Of a stretch of DNA of 64,000 bases, positions 42,350 to 50,849 are shown one piece after another. Position 1 is the first letter of the stretch; the number at the start of each line of letters is the position of its first letter. The stretch is from Gracilimonas halophila (lineage in GTDB: Bacteria > Bacteroidota > Rhodothermia > Balneolales > Balneolaceae): positions 1 to 64,000 of the forward strand of contig NZ_JBHULI010000001.1 of assembly GCF_042684365.1 (NCBI RefSeq), in the 5' to 3' direction. The position numbers and the translations under genes are program-made. The notes beneath the pieces were generated by a model, which saw nothing but the letters and a program-made list of their open reading frames with translations, made no database searches and had not been told where the DNA came from.

Positions 42350-44356
42350 ATGGCAATTTCTTCCACACTGTTAGAACGAACAGTGCTCACTTTTTTTGTG
42401 CTCGTTCTTTTTTACCCGGCAGCAGTCTCTGCGCAAAGTTGTCCTGCACAAGGCACCGAGATCTTTCCCGAACTATCGGGACAAGAACTTATCGACACTT
42501 TGGTAGCAGAATATAAATCTGTAACTGTATTAAATTATAATTCGGCAAGAGAACAGTTATATGGTACCATTGATAACAAGAATGGAATTGTAGAAGGTAT
42601 CTACACAGGATATAAAGCAGCAATTGACCCCTCAGGTGATAACCCGCGCTTACAGGCCGTTGATGTAGGCATCAATGCTGAACACAGCTGGCCACAAAGC
42701 AAAGGCGCCGTCGAGGGAACCAATGCTCATTCCGATATGCACCACCTCTACCCGGCCTATGAAAGTGCTAACAGCTCTCGAAGCAATCACCCCTACTATG
42801 AAATTCCTGATCAACAAACAGATGGATGGTGGCGATACCAGACACAGTTTTCAACACCCGTTGCTGACTCCATTGACCAATACAGTGAAAAGCGAAACAG
42901 CCATCCAAATTCAAGCTATTCCGGAAGCTGGGAGCCGCGTGAAAGTGTAGAAGGGGACATTGCCCGAAGTATGTTCTATTTCTATACCATGTATAAAACA
43001 CAGGCGGATGAAGCCGATCCCTTTTTCTTCGAAGTCCAGAAAGAATTCCTCCGCTCCTGGAATGGGCTCGATGTAGTCTCTCAACGTGAATATGAGCGAA
43101 CTTGTGCCATTGCTGAGTTTCAGGATGGCAAAGTAAATCCGTTTGTTATTGACCCTACCCTTGTGGAAAGAGCATATTTTGAAGGTCAAATAGGGCAGAC
43201 CAATGTTCAGTTTACAGCTTCTGCTCTTACCATTGGAGAAGCACATGGAGAACTTGAAATTCAGGTTTCAATATCAAATCCTGACCCTGACCTCGAAACT
43301 TTTGTAGATGTCGTAATTTCAGGGGAATCAGCCACAGCAAACGAAGACTATCAGTCCTTTTCTACCAAGACCATAACTTTCCCGGCAGGTTCTCTTGAAC
43401 GTCAATATTTCACACTCACTACTCTTGATGACGATATACAAGAAACGGAAGAATCGATCGTGTTCGATCTTCAAAATGTTCAAGGCCCTGAAAATGCGGG
43501 CATCGGAAGTCCTGAAACCTTAACTGTAACTCTGCAGGATGACGACGGTGACCGCCCTGATGATGTGTGGGTGAATGAATTTCATTATGAAAATACAGGC
43601 ACCGATCAGGGAGAGTTTATTGAGATCGGAGTGGATGCTGAATTCCCGGACCTCAACGCTGTTACACTGTCATTGTATAATGGAAATGGAGGAACAGTTT
43701 ATAGTTCATATTCTGGTAATGATTTTAAAAGGGGAAGTACTACACAAGGCATTTCCTTCTATTATGTTGATCTGCCAGTAAATGGGATCCAGAATGGGGA
43801 TCCTGATGGAATGAGCCTGGACATTAGTGGCGAGATCGTTCAGTTCTTATCATATGGAGGGACATTCACAGCAGTGAAAGGCCCCGCTCAAAATCTCAAC
43901 AGTACGGATATCGGCATTACACAAAGTAACAGCAGCACCCCTGCCGGAAGCTCTCTTTCTCTAATGGGTAATGGAAGATCATACCTTGATTTTAGCTGGG
44001 AACTTGTGGAATCCCATACCAAGGGAGAAGTGAATACCAATCAGTCTATTGATCTGGCTTCCTCCAATGAAGAGAATCCGGAAATAGCCGATCGTTTTAC
44101 CCTTGAACAAAATTATCCAAATCCTTTCAATCCAACTACTGTCATCAAATATCAGCTTGCTGAAAACAGTGACGTCCGGTTGAAGGTGTTTGATATTCTT
44201 GGGCGGGAAGTGGCTTCTTTGGTAGACAGTAAATTACAAAGAGCCGGCAGCTACAATGTTACTTTTGAAGGTAGCGGACTTTCTAGTGGCATTTACGTAT
44301 ATCAGTTACAGATTGATACGCAAACCTATGCTCGCAAAATGGTATTGACGAAATAG
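42350..44356 (+). CDS. Secreted endonuclease I with Calx-beta, lamin-tail-like and T9SS sorting domains
   Basis: 668 residues. Signal peptide to about residue 28 (VSAQ), then an EndA/NucM-type endonuclease I domain (about 30-275) with the nuclease motif VGINAEHSWPQSKGA near 105-119. A Calx-beta domain follows (about 285-395, FVDVVISGESATANEDYQSF), then a lamin-tail-like region starting WVNEFHYENTGTDQGEFIEI (about 405), and a C-terminal sorting domain (NYPNPFNPTTVIKYQL near 587; the rest to the end). It should degrade extracellular DNA or RNA at the cell surface. The divergent OB-fold kinase may control it. Confidence 0.88.
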   Translation: MAISSTLLERTVLTFFVLVLFYPAAVSAQSCPAQGTEIFPELSGQELIDTLVAEYKSVTVLNYNSAREQLYGTIDNKNGIVEGIYTGYKAAIDPSGDNPRLQAVDVGINAEHSWPQSKGAVEGTNAHSDMHHLYPAYESANSSRSNHPYYEIPDQQTDGWWRYQTQFSTPVADSIDQYSEKRNSHPNSSYSGSWEPRESVEGDIARSMFYFYTMYKTQADEADPFFFEVQKEFLRSWNGLDVVSQREYERTCAIAEFQDGKVNPFVIDPTLVERAYFEGQIGQTNVQFTASALTIGEAHGELEIQVSISNPDPDLETFVDVVISGESATANEDYQSFSTKTITFPAGSLERQYFTLTTLDDDIQETEESIVFDLQNVQGPENAGIGSPETLTVTLQDDDGDRPDDVWVNEFHYENTGTDQGEFIEIGVDAEFPDLNAVTLSLYNGNGGTVYSSYSGNDFKRGSTTQGISFYYVDLPVNGIQNGDPDGMSLDISGEIVQFLSYGGTFTAVKGPAQNLNSTDIGITQSNSSTPAGSSLSLMGNGRSYLDFSWELVESHTKGEVNTNQSIDLASSNEENPEIADRFTLEQNYPNPFNPTTVIKYQLAENSDVRLKVFDILGREVASLVDSKLQRAGSYNVTFEGSGLSSGIYVYQLQIDTQTYARKMVLTK

Positions 44357-44364
44357 CTTAATTG

Positions 44365-46212
44365 TTATTGAAAATCGATCCCAATTCGGTCTTTGATCTT
44401 ATTCTTTAGTTCTTCTTCAAGCTCTTTCTTTTTCTTTTCAAGCTCTTTGCGTTTCTCTTCTATGCGTTTCACCTGTTCATCTACTTTTGCCTGAAGCTCT
44501 TTGTAGCGCTCTCGGATTTCAGCCTCTTTCTCCTGCTTAAATTCAGCCAGCAGCTCTTTTCTTCCTTCCACTTGCTTCTGAACTTCAGCCTCGATCTTTC
44601 GCTTGGCATTTTCCACTTCCTGGCTTACTGTCTGGCGTAGTGCATTCATAAAAAGATCATCTACATTAGAGCGTACACGAACCCGAAGCGGGCCTTCGGT
44701 ATTATCAACCAATGCCGTAACATCAATATTATCAGCACCAGCTATCGCATTCCTGATCAGTGATTCAACACGATTTTTTGGTGCACCTGCAGCCTCAAAA
44801 TCAAAACTGATACCCTTAGCTAAATAATCAATGCGGCTGTCAATCCTTCTGTCCACAATATTTAAATTGAGGTTTAACTCGCCTTTACCTGATTTCAATT
44901 CATAAGGCAGCAAATCGGAACCTGAAAGTCGTGCTTCAGAAAGAGTAAAGCCTGCATAGTTAAAATTAAAACTTTCTCTTGGTGCCTCTTCCAAATAATT
45001 GAATTCACCACTGAGGCTTAAGGAAACCTGATTCTCGTCTTCTCCCGAAAGGCTAAAGATCACAGGTTCTCCGGTCTTAATCTGACTACCGCTAATATTT
45101 GTAACTGATCCTTGAATCCCTATATCCGATTTTGTTCGCCCTGATAGTTCTATATTCTTGAACCAGAAACCCGGCCATTCATATTTATCGGAAAATTCGT
45201 AGTCAAGTCCTTCATATCTTGGGATGTTCTCTTTCCCTTCTTCATCACCAGCAAGGCGGCTTCCATACTCTCTTGCCAATGCTACATATTCCAAATAAGC
45301 CGCGTAATCACCTAATAAATTCTGCCCAAATAATGCCGTACCGATGTTCTGAACATCAAGATCCGGAAGTTTGGCAACATTCAATGCCCGTTGATAGTCT
45401 TCCCTGATCCAGTTATCTATCTGGCCGATATTATAACGGGTACTTCCATAATCCTGCTCAAAATCATTTTTCAGATTTTCAGCTTTGGTCTTAAGAGAAT
45501 CTACTTGCTTTCTGAGTTTTTGTACATTCTCAATAGCTTCAATAGCTTTTTTGGGGTCTTTGATCTCATTTATCTTAATTGCTTCCACCGTATTTCTGGC
45601 GATCGTAATTTCTTTTTCGATGGGGGTATTATTGAAGGTACTGTCCCATTTGGTATAAGTGCGCTGAATACCGTTTCTAAGAGAATCTACTTTCTCAGGT
45701 GTTTGGATGTTCACCTTAGCCATCAGGCTGTCAACATTCAGATCGTCACGAACATCTGTAAATTTTACCTCAGCATTTTTTTGAGCTTCATTACTAACTT
45801 GATTTACCACAGAGTACAGGAATCCCGGCTCTGTATCTTCCTCCTCTTCAGGGACCTCAAAATAACCGTCCGTTTCACGTTCCGTCTCAAGTTCAAAACC
45901 GGTAAGCCGTACATTGTCGACGATCACTTTGTTACCTAAGATCAAAGGCCAGAATTGCATACTGAACTCTGTTTCTCCTGTTTCAAAAGTGTTTTCCATA
46001 GTGTTATTTCTATTAGCAACCTGAAGCCGATCCCATTTCAGATGCAGATTAAGAAGACTAAATTCAAATCCATCGAGTTCAACTTTGGCTTCATTTAATA
46101 CACTGGCTTGATACTCGATCTTACTCTCAACCCATTCATCCGTAATTAAGAAAGCGGCTGCAAACCCAATTCCTATCAATACTAAAACCGTTATAATTCC
46201 TCCAATTCTCAT
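44365..46212 (-). CDS. TIGR03545 family envelope protein
   Basis: 615 residues with one N-terminal membrane helix (GIITVLVLIGIGFAAAFLI), a long outer part with repeated beta-like segments and a highly charged coiled coil near 540-610 rich in Glu and Lys. It matches TIGR03545, a family always found next to TIGR03546, the gene just upstream here. The helix plus long outer part recalls AsmA-like envelope proteins, but no function is established. Confidence 0.8.
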   Translation of the reverse strand: MRIGGIITVLVLIGIGFAAAFLITDEWVESKIEYQASVLNEAKVELDGFEFSLLNLHLKWDRLQVANRNNTMENTFETGETEFSMQFWPLILGNKVIVDNVRLTGFELETERETDGYFEVPEEEEDTEPGFLYSVVNQVSNEAQKNAEVKFTDVRDDLNVDSLMAKVNIQTPEKVDSLRNGIQRTYTKWDSTFNNTPIEKEITIARNTVEAIKINEIKDPKKAIEAIENVQKLRKQVDSLKTKAENLKNDFEQDYGSTRYNIGQIDNWIREDYQRALNVAKLPDLDVQNIGTALFGQNLLGDYAAYLEYVALAREYGSRLAGDEEGKENIPRYEGLDYEFSDKYEWPGFWFKNIELSGRTKSDIGIQGSVTNISGSQIKTGEPVIFSLSGEDENQVSLSLSGEFNYLEEAPRESFNFNYAGFTLSEARLSGSDLLPYELKSGKGELNLNLNIVDRRIDSRIDYLAKGISFDFEAAGAPKNRVESLIRNAIAGADNIDVTALVDNTEGPLRVRVRSNVDDLFMNALRQTVSQEVENAKRKIEAEVQKQVEGRKELLAEFKQEKEAEIRERYKELQAKVDEQVKRIEEKRKELEKKKKELEEELKNKIKDRIGIDFQ

Positions 46213-46216
46213 AGCC

Positions 46217-46729
46217 TTACCCTCTTACTCTGCTTACAGTTTGATAGATCGAATAAAATTTCGTGGATTTAAAAGCCTGTACGAGCTTCCACTTTTGTAC
46301 TTTTGCATGAATGTGTCTTCTATACTGAACAACCCCATACTTCACCAATGGAAAGGCCGGAAAGCATAGAATTATTGCAGTCACAAAGCTTCCGATCACT
46401 ACGGTATTGAAGAATTTTGTAAGTGCCCACCAATCGTTATTGTACATATTTGTCCACGTTTGCTGCATGCTTTCAAGTTCCAGCAACCAAACCCCAAAAC
46501 TGTGAAAAATCGGATCAGCCAGGTAAGCAACCCCACTGAAAACCATAAAGGAGAGTAACGCCATACCAATGTGTACCTTCAGTACCAATATCAATATCAC
46601 AATAAAAAGGTTGTGCAGTGAAAACACAGGGGTAAGTCCGATGATCATTCCCAAAATAATACCTCCGGCTATTTGTCCGGGTGAAGCTTCTGATGCCAAC
46701 GCCTTGAGCAGTTTGGCAAAATACTTCAT
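46217..46729 (-). CDS. TIGR03546 family membrane protein
   Basis: About 170 residues, a small polytopic membrane protein with the family start KYFAKLLKALASEASPGQIA, GMIIGLTPVFSLHNLFIV and YLADPIFHSFGVWLLELE. The ATG at 46729 gives the family N-terminus; an ATG four codons upstream is in frame. It ends four bases before the TIGR03545 start, the expected pairing. The DUF2062-like core suggests a glycolipid- or envelope-related role, unproven. Confidence 0.82.
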   Translation of the reverse strand: MKYFAKLLKALASEASPGQIAGGIILGMIIGLTPVFSLHNLFIVILILVLKVHIGMALLSFMVFSGVAYLADPIFHSFGVWLLELESMQQTWTNMYNNDWWALTKFFNTVVIGSFVTAIILCFPAFPLVKYGVVQYRRHIHAKVQKWKLVQAFKSTKFYSIYQTVSRVRG

Positions 46730-46912
46730 AATCAAGAACATATATTCTCTCCTTTAGTGATCAATTCATAAATAATTTAACTCAAATTAACTCCAATTTC
46801 CTGTCATTACAAGGAATGAAAGTCAGATCTATATTACTTCCGTATACTTTCAGTTTTAAAAATCTGTTCTTTATGCTATATTGGCTGATACAATCTTCAC
46901 CTCATGCTTATA

Positions 46913-48304
46913 ATGCGTAACAAACTCATTTTTGGAATTATTTTTGTCCTGTTTTTAGGAGGCGCAGTATCCTGTAATTTGAATAACTCCGAGGATGATT
47001 CAAGGCAACCCGTTGATCTCGGATCCACACTTCAGGAAGCACCTTTTTTATGTGATGATGGTTTTGCAAACGGCTTTCCATGTGAAAATGTGAATTTTTA
47101 TGCTCAGGTTTCCATACCCCAGTTAAGCGGCCAATCATCAGGTGTTTTCTTAAACGATATTTGGGGCTGGACCGATCCAGAAACTGAAAAAGAATACGCA
47201 TTAGTTGGGCTTACAAATGGGATGTCATTTGTAGATATTTCTGACCCTATTAACCCTGTAGTAGTTGGCAGGCTTCCCGAATCCAATCTTATTGCCAAAT
47301 ATAAAACAATAGCTAAAGGTCAATATCCTGCCTGTAATTTGGGATTAGGGCAAACCCAGCGCTCAAAATCGATTACTGAAGGTTCTTCCTGGAGAGACGT
47401 AAAAGTTTATGAGGATCACGCCTATATAGTAAGCGATAATCAGCCACATGGCATGCAGGTGTTAGACTTAACTAAACTCAGAAATTACTCAGGTGAGATA
47501 CTCAATCTCCAGCATGACTTTCTTTATGACCGCCTGGCTTCGGCTCACAATATTGTTATCAATGAAGAGTCAGGCTTTGCATTTGCTACCGGTGTGACTC
47601 AGGCTGATATGTGTGGCAGCAATAGTGAGTCAGGACTTCACATGATCGATCTCACCAACCCCCGAAACCCGGAATTTGCGGGGTGTTATATCGATGACAC
47701 CCCCGGATACTATCGTATCGCACCGGGATATATCCATGATGCCCAATGTGTGAACTATAACGGTCCTGACAGTGAGCACCAGGGAAAAGAGGTTTGCTTC
47801 AATTCTGCTGAAGGAAATATAGTAATTACAGATGTCTCTGATAAGCAAAACCCAACCACAATAGGCTTTAACAGACAAGCTGATATGCAATACTCCCATC
47901 AGGGTTGGCTGACTGAAGACCAATCCTATTTTTTGATGAACGATGAGTTGGATGAACGCAACCTGGGGCGTGGTACCAAAACGTACATCTGGGATGTGCA
48001 AGACCTGGAAGCTCCTGAGTTTCTTGGATACTATGAGCATTCAACATCTTCCATCGACCACAATTTGTTCATTAAGGGTAATTATGTTTATCAGTCCAAT
48101 TACAATGCAGGGCTACAGATTTTGGACATTACAGACGTAGCTGCTGCAAGCATCGAACGGGTAGCTTATTTTGATACCCAGCCTAATACAGATGCTGCAA
48201 ACTTTAACGGAACATGGAGTAACTATCCATTTTTCAAAAGCGGCCTTGTTATATTAAGTGATATTGAATCCGGATTATTCATAGTTAAGCCTGAACTGGA
48301 ATAA
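46913..48304 (+). CDS. Choice-of-anchor B (LVIVD repeat) lipoprotein
   Basis: About 463 residues. Signal peptide with lipobox GAVSC near residue 22, then repeated LVIVD-type blades: YALVGLTNGMSFVDISDPIN, HAYIVSDNQPHGMQVLDLTK, SGLHMIDLTNPRNPEFAGCY and YVYQSNYNAGLQILDITDV. Such proteins form beta-propellers on the cell surface; function is unknown. The lipoprotein fits the ATG at 46913 better than that at 46904. It is monocistronic. Confidence 0.83.
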   Translation: MRNKLIFGIIFVLFLGGAVSCNLNNSEDDSRQPVDLGSTLQEAPFLCDDGFANGFPCENVNFYAQVSIPQLSGQSSGVFLNDIWGWTDPETEKEYALVGLTNGMSFVDISDPINPVVVGRLPESNLIAKYKTIAKGQYPACNLGLGQTQRSKSITEGSSWRDVKVYEDHAYIVSDNQPHGMQVLDLTKLRNYSGEILNLQHDFLYDRLASAHNIVINEESGFAFATGVTQADMCGSNSESGLHMIDLTNPRNPEFAGCYIDDTPGYYRIAPGYIHDAQCVNYNGPDSEHQGKEVCFNSAEGNIVITDVSDKQNPTTIGFNRQADMQYSHQGWLTEDQSYFLMNDELDERNLGRGTKTYIWDVQDLEAPEFLGYYEHSTSSIDHNLFIKGNYVYQSNYNAGLQILDITDVAAASIERVAYFDTQPNTDAANFNGTWSNYPFFKSGLVILSDIESGLFIVKPELE

Positions 48305-48370
48305 GACCTTCTACTAATTCCGTTTCAATATTACCGAATCGTTAATCCCTTAAACATTAACAGTCGAACT

Positions 48371-48401
48371 TTTGAGTTGAGAGCATATTTGTGTACCTTT
48401 G
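48371..48401 (+). promoter_or_regulatory. Bacteroidota-type promoter of the AOS-family gene
   Basis: TTTG (48371-48374), 19 bases, then TACCTTTG (48394-48401): an exact fit to the TTTG-N19-TAnnTTTG consensus. It lies 68 bases before the ATG, leaving a leader that holds a small AAGGG/CCCTT hairpin at 48414-48431. This is the strongest promoter in the window. Confidence 0.6.
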
Positions 48402-48469
48402 ACACGTTTTACGAAGGGCTTTTTCACCCTTTTCCAATCTAAAATTAAGCGAAATCTCAGCACAAGTTT

Positions 48470-49696
48470 ATGGATTTATTTGACAAGCTTGAAGGCCGCC
48501 CAAGTCCGCTCGGCCCATTCACATCTGAAGGGTATGGGTACTATACCTTCCCAAAATTAGAAGGACCTTTAGGGCCGGAAATGAAATTCAACGGCAAAGA
48601 CATGGTCGTTTGGAGTATCAATGATTATCTCGGCATAGGCAGTAACGAAGAAATTAAAAAAACAGATACTGCTGCCACAGCACAATACAGCTTAAGTGCC
48701 CCAATGGGTGCCCGTCTGATGACAGGTAACTCTACCGAACATGAGAAACTGGAAGAAGAACTGGCAGCTTTTGTTCATAAGGAATCTGCACAATTGCTGA
48801 ATTACGGATATCAGGGAATCATGAGTACCATTCATGCCTTAGTTGACCGTAATGATTTCCTGATCTATGATGAACTCAGCCATGCTTGTATTGTAGATGG
48901 AAAACAGCTTTCCATGGCCGATAAATCCGTATTCAAGCACAATGATATCGAAAGTTTCAAGAAGCAGCTGTATCGTGCAGCTAAGAAGAAAAAAGATAAT
49001 TCTTCCATTCTTGTTGTAACTGAAGGTGTTTTCGGAATGACCGGCGACCTTGGTATTCTTAAGGAGATCATCGAACTGAAAAAAGAAGTTCCTTTCCGTT
49101 TATTGGTTGATGATGCTCACGGAATCGGAACCATGGGTAAAGACGGATCCGGAACCGGAACTCATCTTGGTGTTCAGGATGGCATTGATATTTACTTTGG
49201 TACTTTTGCAAAATCATTTGCTCTTATTGGAGCTTTTATTGCTTCTGAACCGCGTGTAATTGAATTTTTGAAAGCCAACTCCAGAAGTCAGGTTTTTGCA
49301 AAATCACTTCCGCTTCCTATGGTTGTTACAGCCCGCAAGCGATTGAAGATGATCAGTGAGCACCCTGAATGGCGTGAGCAACTTTGGAATAACACACTAA
49401 AACTTCGTGAAGGATTGCGTGAAATCGGTTATACCGTTCTTCCATCAGAAAGTCCTGTAACTCCGGTTTTAACAAAGGGAAGCACAGATCTTTGCCAGGA
49501 TATCATGCGCAAACTACGTGAAGAGCACGGTGTATTTGTGAGTGGTGTTGCCTACCCGGTAGTACCAAAAGGCACTGTTTTGATTCGCCTGATTCCAACT
49601 GCAGCTCATAAAGATGCTCACATCGAAAAAACATTAAAGGCCTTCGAAGCGATCAAAGATTACGTTTTCGAGGCAGCCGAGAAACTAAGTGCATAA
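48470..49696 (+). CDS. PLP-dependent alpha-oxoamine synthase, possibly serine palmitoyltransferase
   Basis: 408 residues of the AOS family that joins an amino acid with an acyl-CoA. GARLMTGNSTEHEKLEEELA, YDELSHACIVDG, VDDAHGIGTMGKDGSG and FGTFAKSFALIGAF (the PLP Lys) are present. Bacteroidota use a related enzyme to begin sphingolipid synthesis, which would fit the N-terminal extension of about 50 residues. KBL- or CAI-1-synthase-like activity cannot be ruled out. It has its own promoter and terminator. Confidence 0.78.
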   Translation: MDLFDKLEGRPSPLGPFTSEGYGYYTFPKLEGPLGPEMKFNGKDMVVWSINDYLGIGSNEEIKKTDTAATAQYSLSAPMGARLMTGNSTEHEKLEEELAAFVHKESAQLLNYGYQGIMSTIHALVDRNDFLIYDELSHACIVDGKQLSMADKSVFKHNDIESFKKQLYRAAKKKKDNSSILVVTEGVFGMTGDLGILKEIIELKKEVPFRLLVDDAHGIGTMGKDGSGTGTHLGVQDGIDIYFGTFAKSFALIGAFIASEPRVIEFLKANSRSQVFAKSLPLPMVVTARKRLKMISEHPEWREQLWNNTLKLREGLREIGYTVLPSESPVTPVLTKGSTDLCQDIMRKLREEHGVFVSGVAYPVVPKGTVLIRLIPTAAHKDAHIEKTLKAFEAIKDYVFEAAEKLSA

Positions 49697-49720
49697 ACAA
49701 ACGCTTAGTTAGATTTTTAA

Positions 49721-49756
49721 AAGCCCGTTTGATTAAAACCAGACGGGCTTTTTTAT
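49721..49756 (+). terminator. Rho-independent terminator after the AOS-family gene
   Basis: AAGCCCGT (49721-49728) pairs with ACGGGCTT (49743-49750), then a run of T to 49755. It lies 25 bases past the stop and is well placed to act also on birA from the other side. Confidence 0.87.
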
Positions 49757-49769
49757 GTTTCTAATACGA

Positions 49770-50546
49770 TCATACAACTCTTACTTGTTCGTAAGCGAAA
49801 GTCTTTAAATCCAGATCCTTGTTTAAAGCCAAGAGTTCGCCGGCTTCGTTCACACCCAGAAATTTATACTTCCCCTGAAGATTCTCCCCGTTTACTTTTA
49901 GGCTCTTCCATTCTCCAAACCCGATCATTACTTTATTTATCTCTTTTACCAACTTAGCATTATGCTGATTCCAAAGGCGATATCTATATTCAATTTTTTG
50001 GAGGATGTTAGCCAACAATTCTTCTCTTGGACAATCGGCCTTGGCTTCAAGTTTTAATGAAGACGCTTGGTCAGAAAGATTCCCTTCAAATTCTGTCTGA
50101 TAAACATTCAATCCAATACCCACCACCACGCGTTCAAGATGATTCCCCAGAAATAAGGTCTCTGTGAGGATGCCGCTCAGTTTTTTACCATCATGCAGAA
50201 TGTCATTTGGCCATTTCAGAACTGCAGGGATGCCGCACATTTCATTGATCACTTCCGTGATCGAAAGTGCACACGCCAGGGTCAGCAAACTAAAGCGTTC
50301 AGCTTTTTGAGGCTCAAAGATCAAACTGAACGTCAGGTTCTCACCTGCTGAAGTGTGCCATTTCCGGTCATATTGACCACGACCTCCGGTCTGATGGTCC
50401 GTTAAGACCACAGCACCATGCAAAGATCCCATGTCTTTTATTTTCTTAGCATAAGAATTAGTTGATGGCAATTCCTCAAAAAAATAAAAGCTACGTCCTA
50501 GCCAGGATGTAGCCAAATGCTTTTCAAAAAGCTCTTTATCAAACAA
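49770..50546 (-). CDS. birA: Biotin-[acetyl-CoA-carboxylase] ligase
   Basis: 258 residues, catalytic domain only, no N-terminal HTH, so a pure ligase without the repressor function of E. coli BirA. It makes biotinyl-AMP and loads the carboxyl-carrier protein. Motifs: LPSTNSYAKKIKDMG, the biotin loop GGRGQYDRKWHTSAGENL and LKWPNDILHDGKKLSGILTE. The start is a TTG at 50546, since the frame has no ATG before the family N-terminus. Confidence 0.93.
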   Translation of the reverse strand: MFDKELFEKHLATSWLGRSFYFFEELPSTNSYAKKIKDMGSLHGAVVLTDHQTGGRGQYDRKWHTSAGENLTFSLIFEPQKAERFSLLTLACALSITEVINEMCGIPAVLKWPNDILHDGKKLSGILTETLFLGNHLERVVVGIGLNVYQTEFEGNLSDQASSLKLEAKADCPREELLANILQKIEYRYRLWNQHNAKLVKEINKVMIGFGEWKSLKVNGENLQGKYKFLGVNEAGELLALNKDLDLKTFAYEQVRVV

Positions 50547-50774
50547 AATATGTGATTGCGTTGTTACTGTCAGTTTCAGACGTCATTAAAAGTATAATAA
50601 TCTTATCAATGTTCCTTGAAATAATTCCGACTACCTAAACTACTTTTTCTGTGAATTCTTACTCAATTCTCCCAACCTGCCCCATTACCGGGATTAAATA
50701 CCAACACTTTTCTCTTATTAATCCTGCCAACATGTATTATGGCAAGATATTTGTAAGCATTAACGTTCTAACAG

Positions 50775-50805
50775 TTGAACCGCCCTGTTTATAAGGTTAA
50801 CTTAA
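50775..50805 (+). promoter_or_regulatory. Candidate secA promoter in the 303-base birA-secA gap
   Basis: The gap 50547-50849 holds no gene. TTG (50775-50777), 20 bases, then TAACTTAA (50798-50805) gives a weak -33/-7 pair 44 bases before the secA ATG; the last two positions of the -7 box do not match. The rest is AT-rich and no other structure was seen. Confidence 0.33.
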
Positions 50806-50849
50806 TACTCATATTTTAGAGATAATTTTCAGAGCACCAGTATTATACT

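Noticed and set aside
45391..45939. 182-residue open frame opposite the TIGR03545 gene
   Set aside because: It is the shadow of a gene with a strong family match and codon structure; the product has no sensible motifs.
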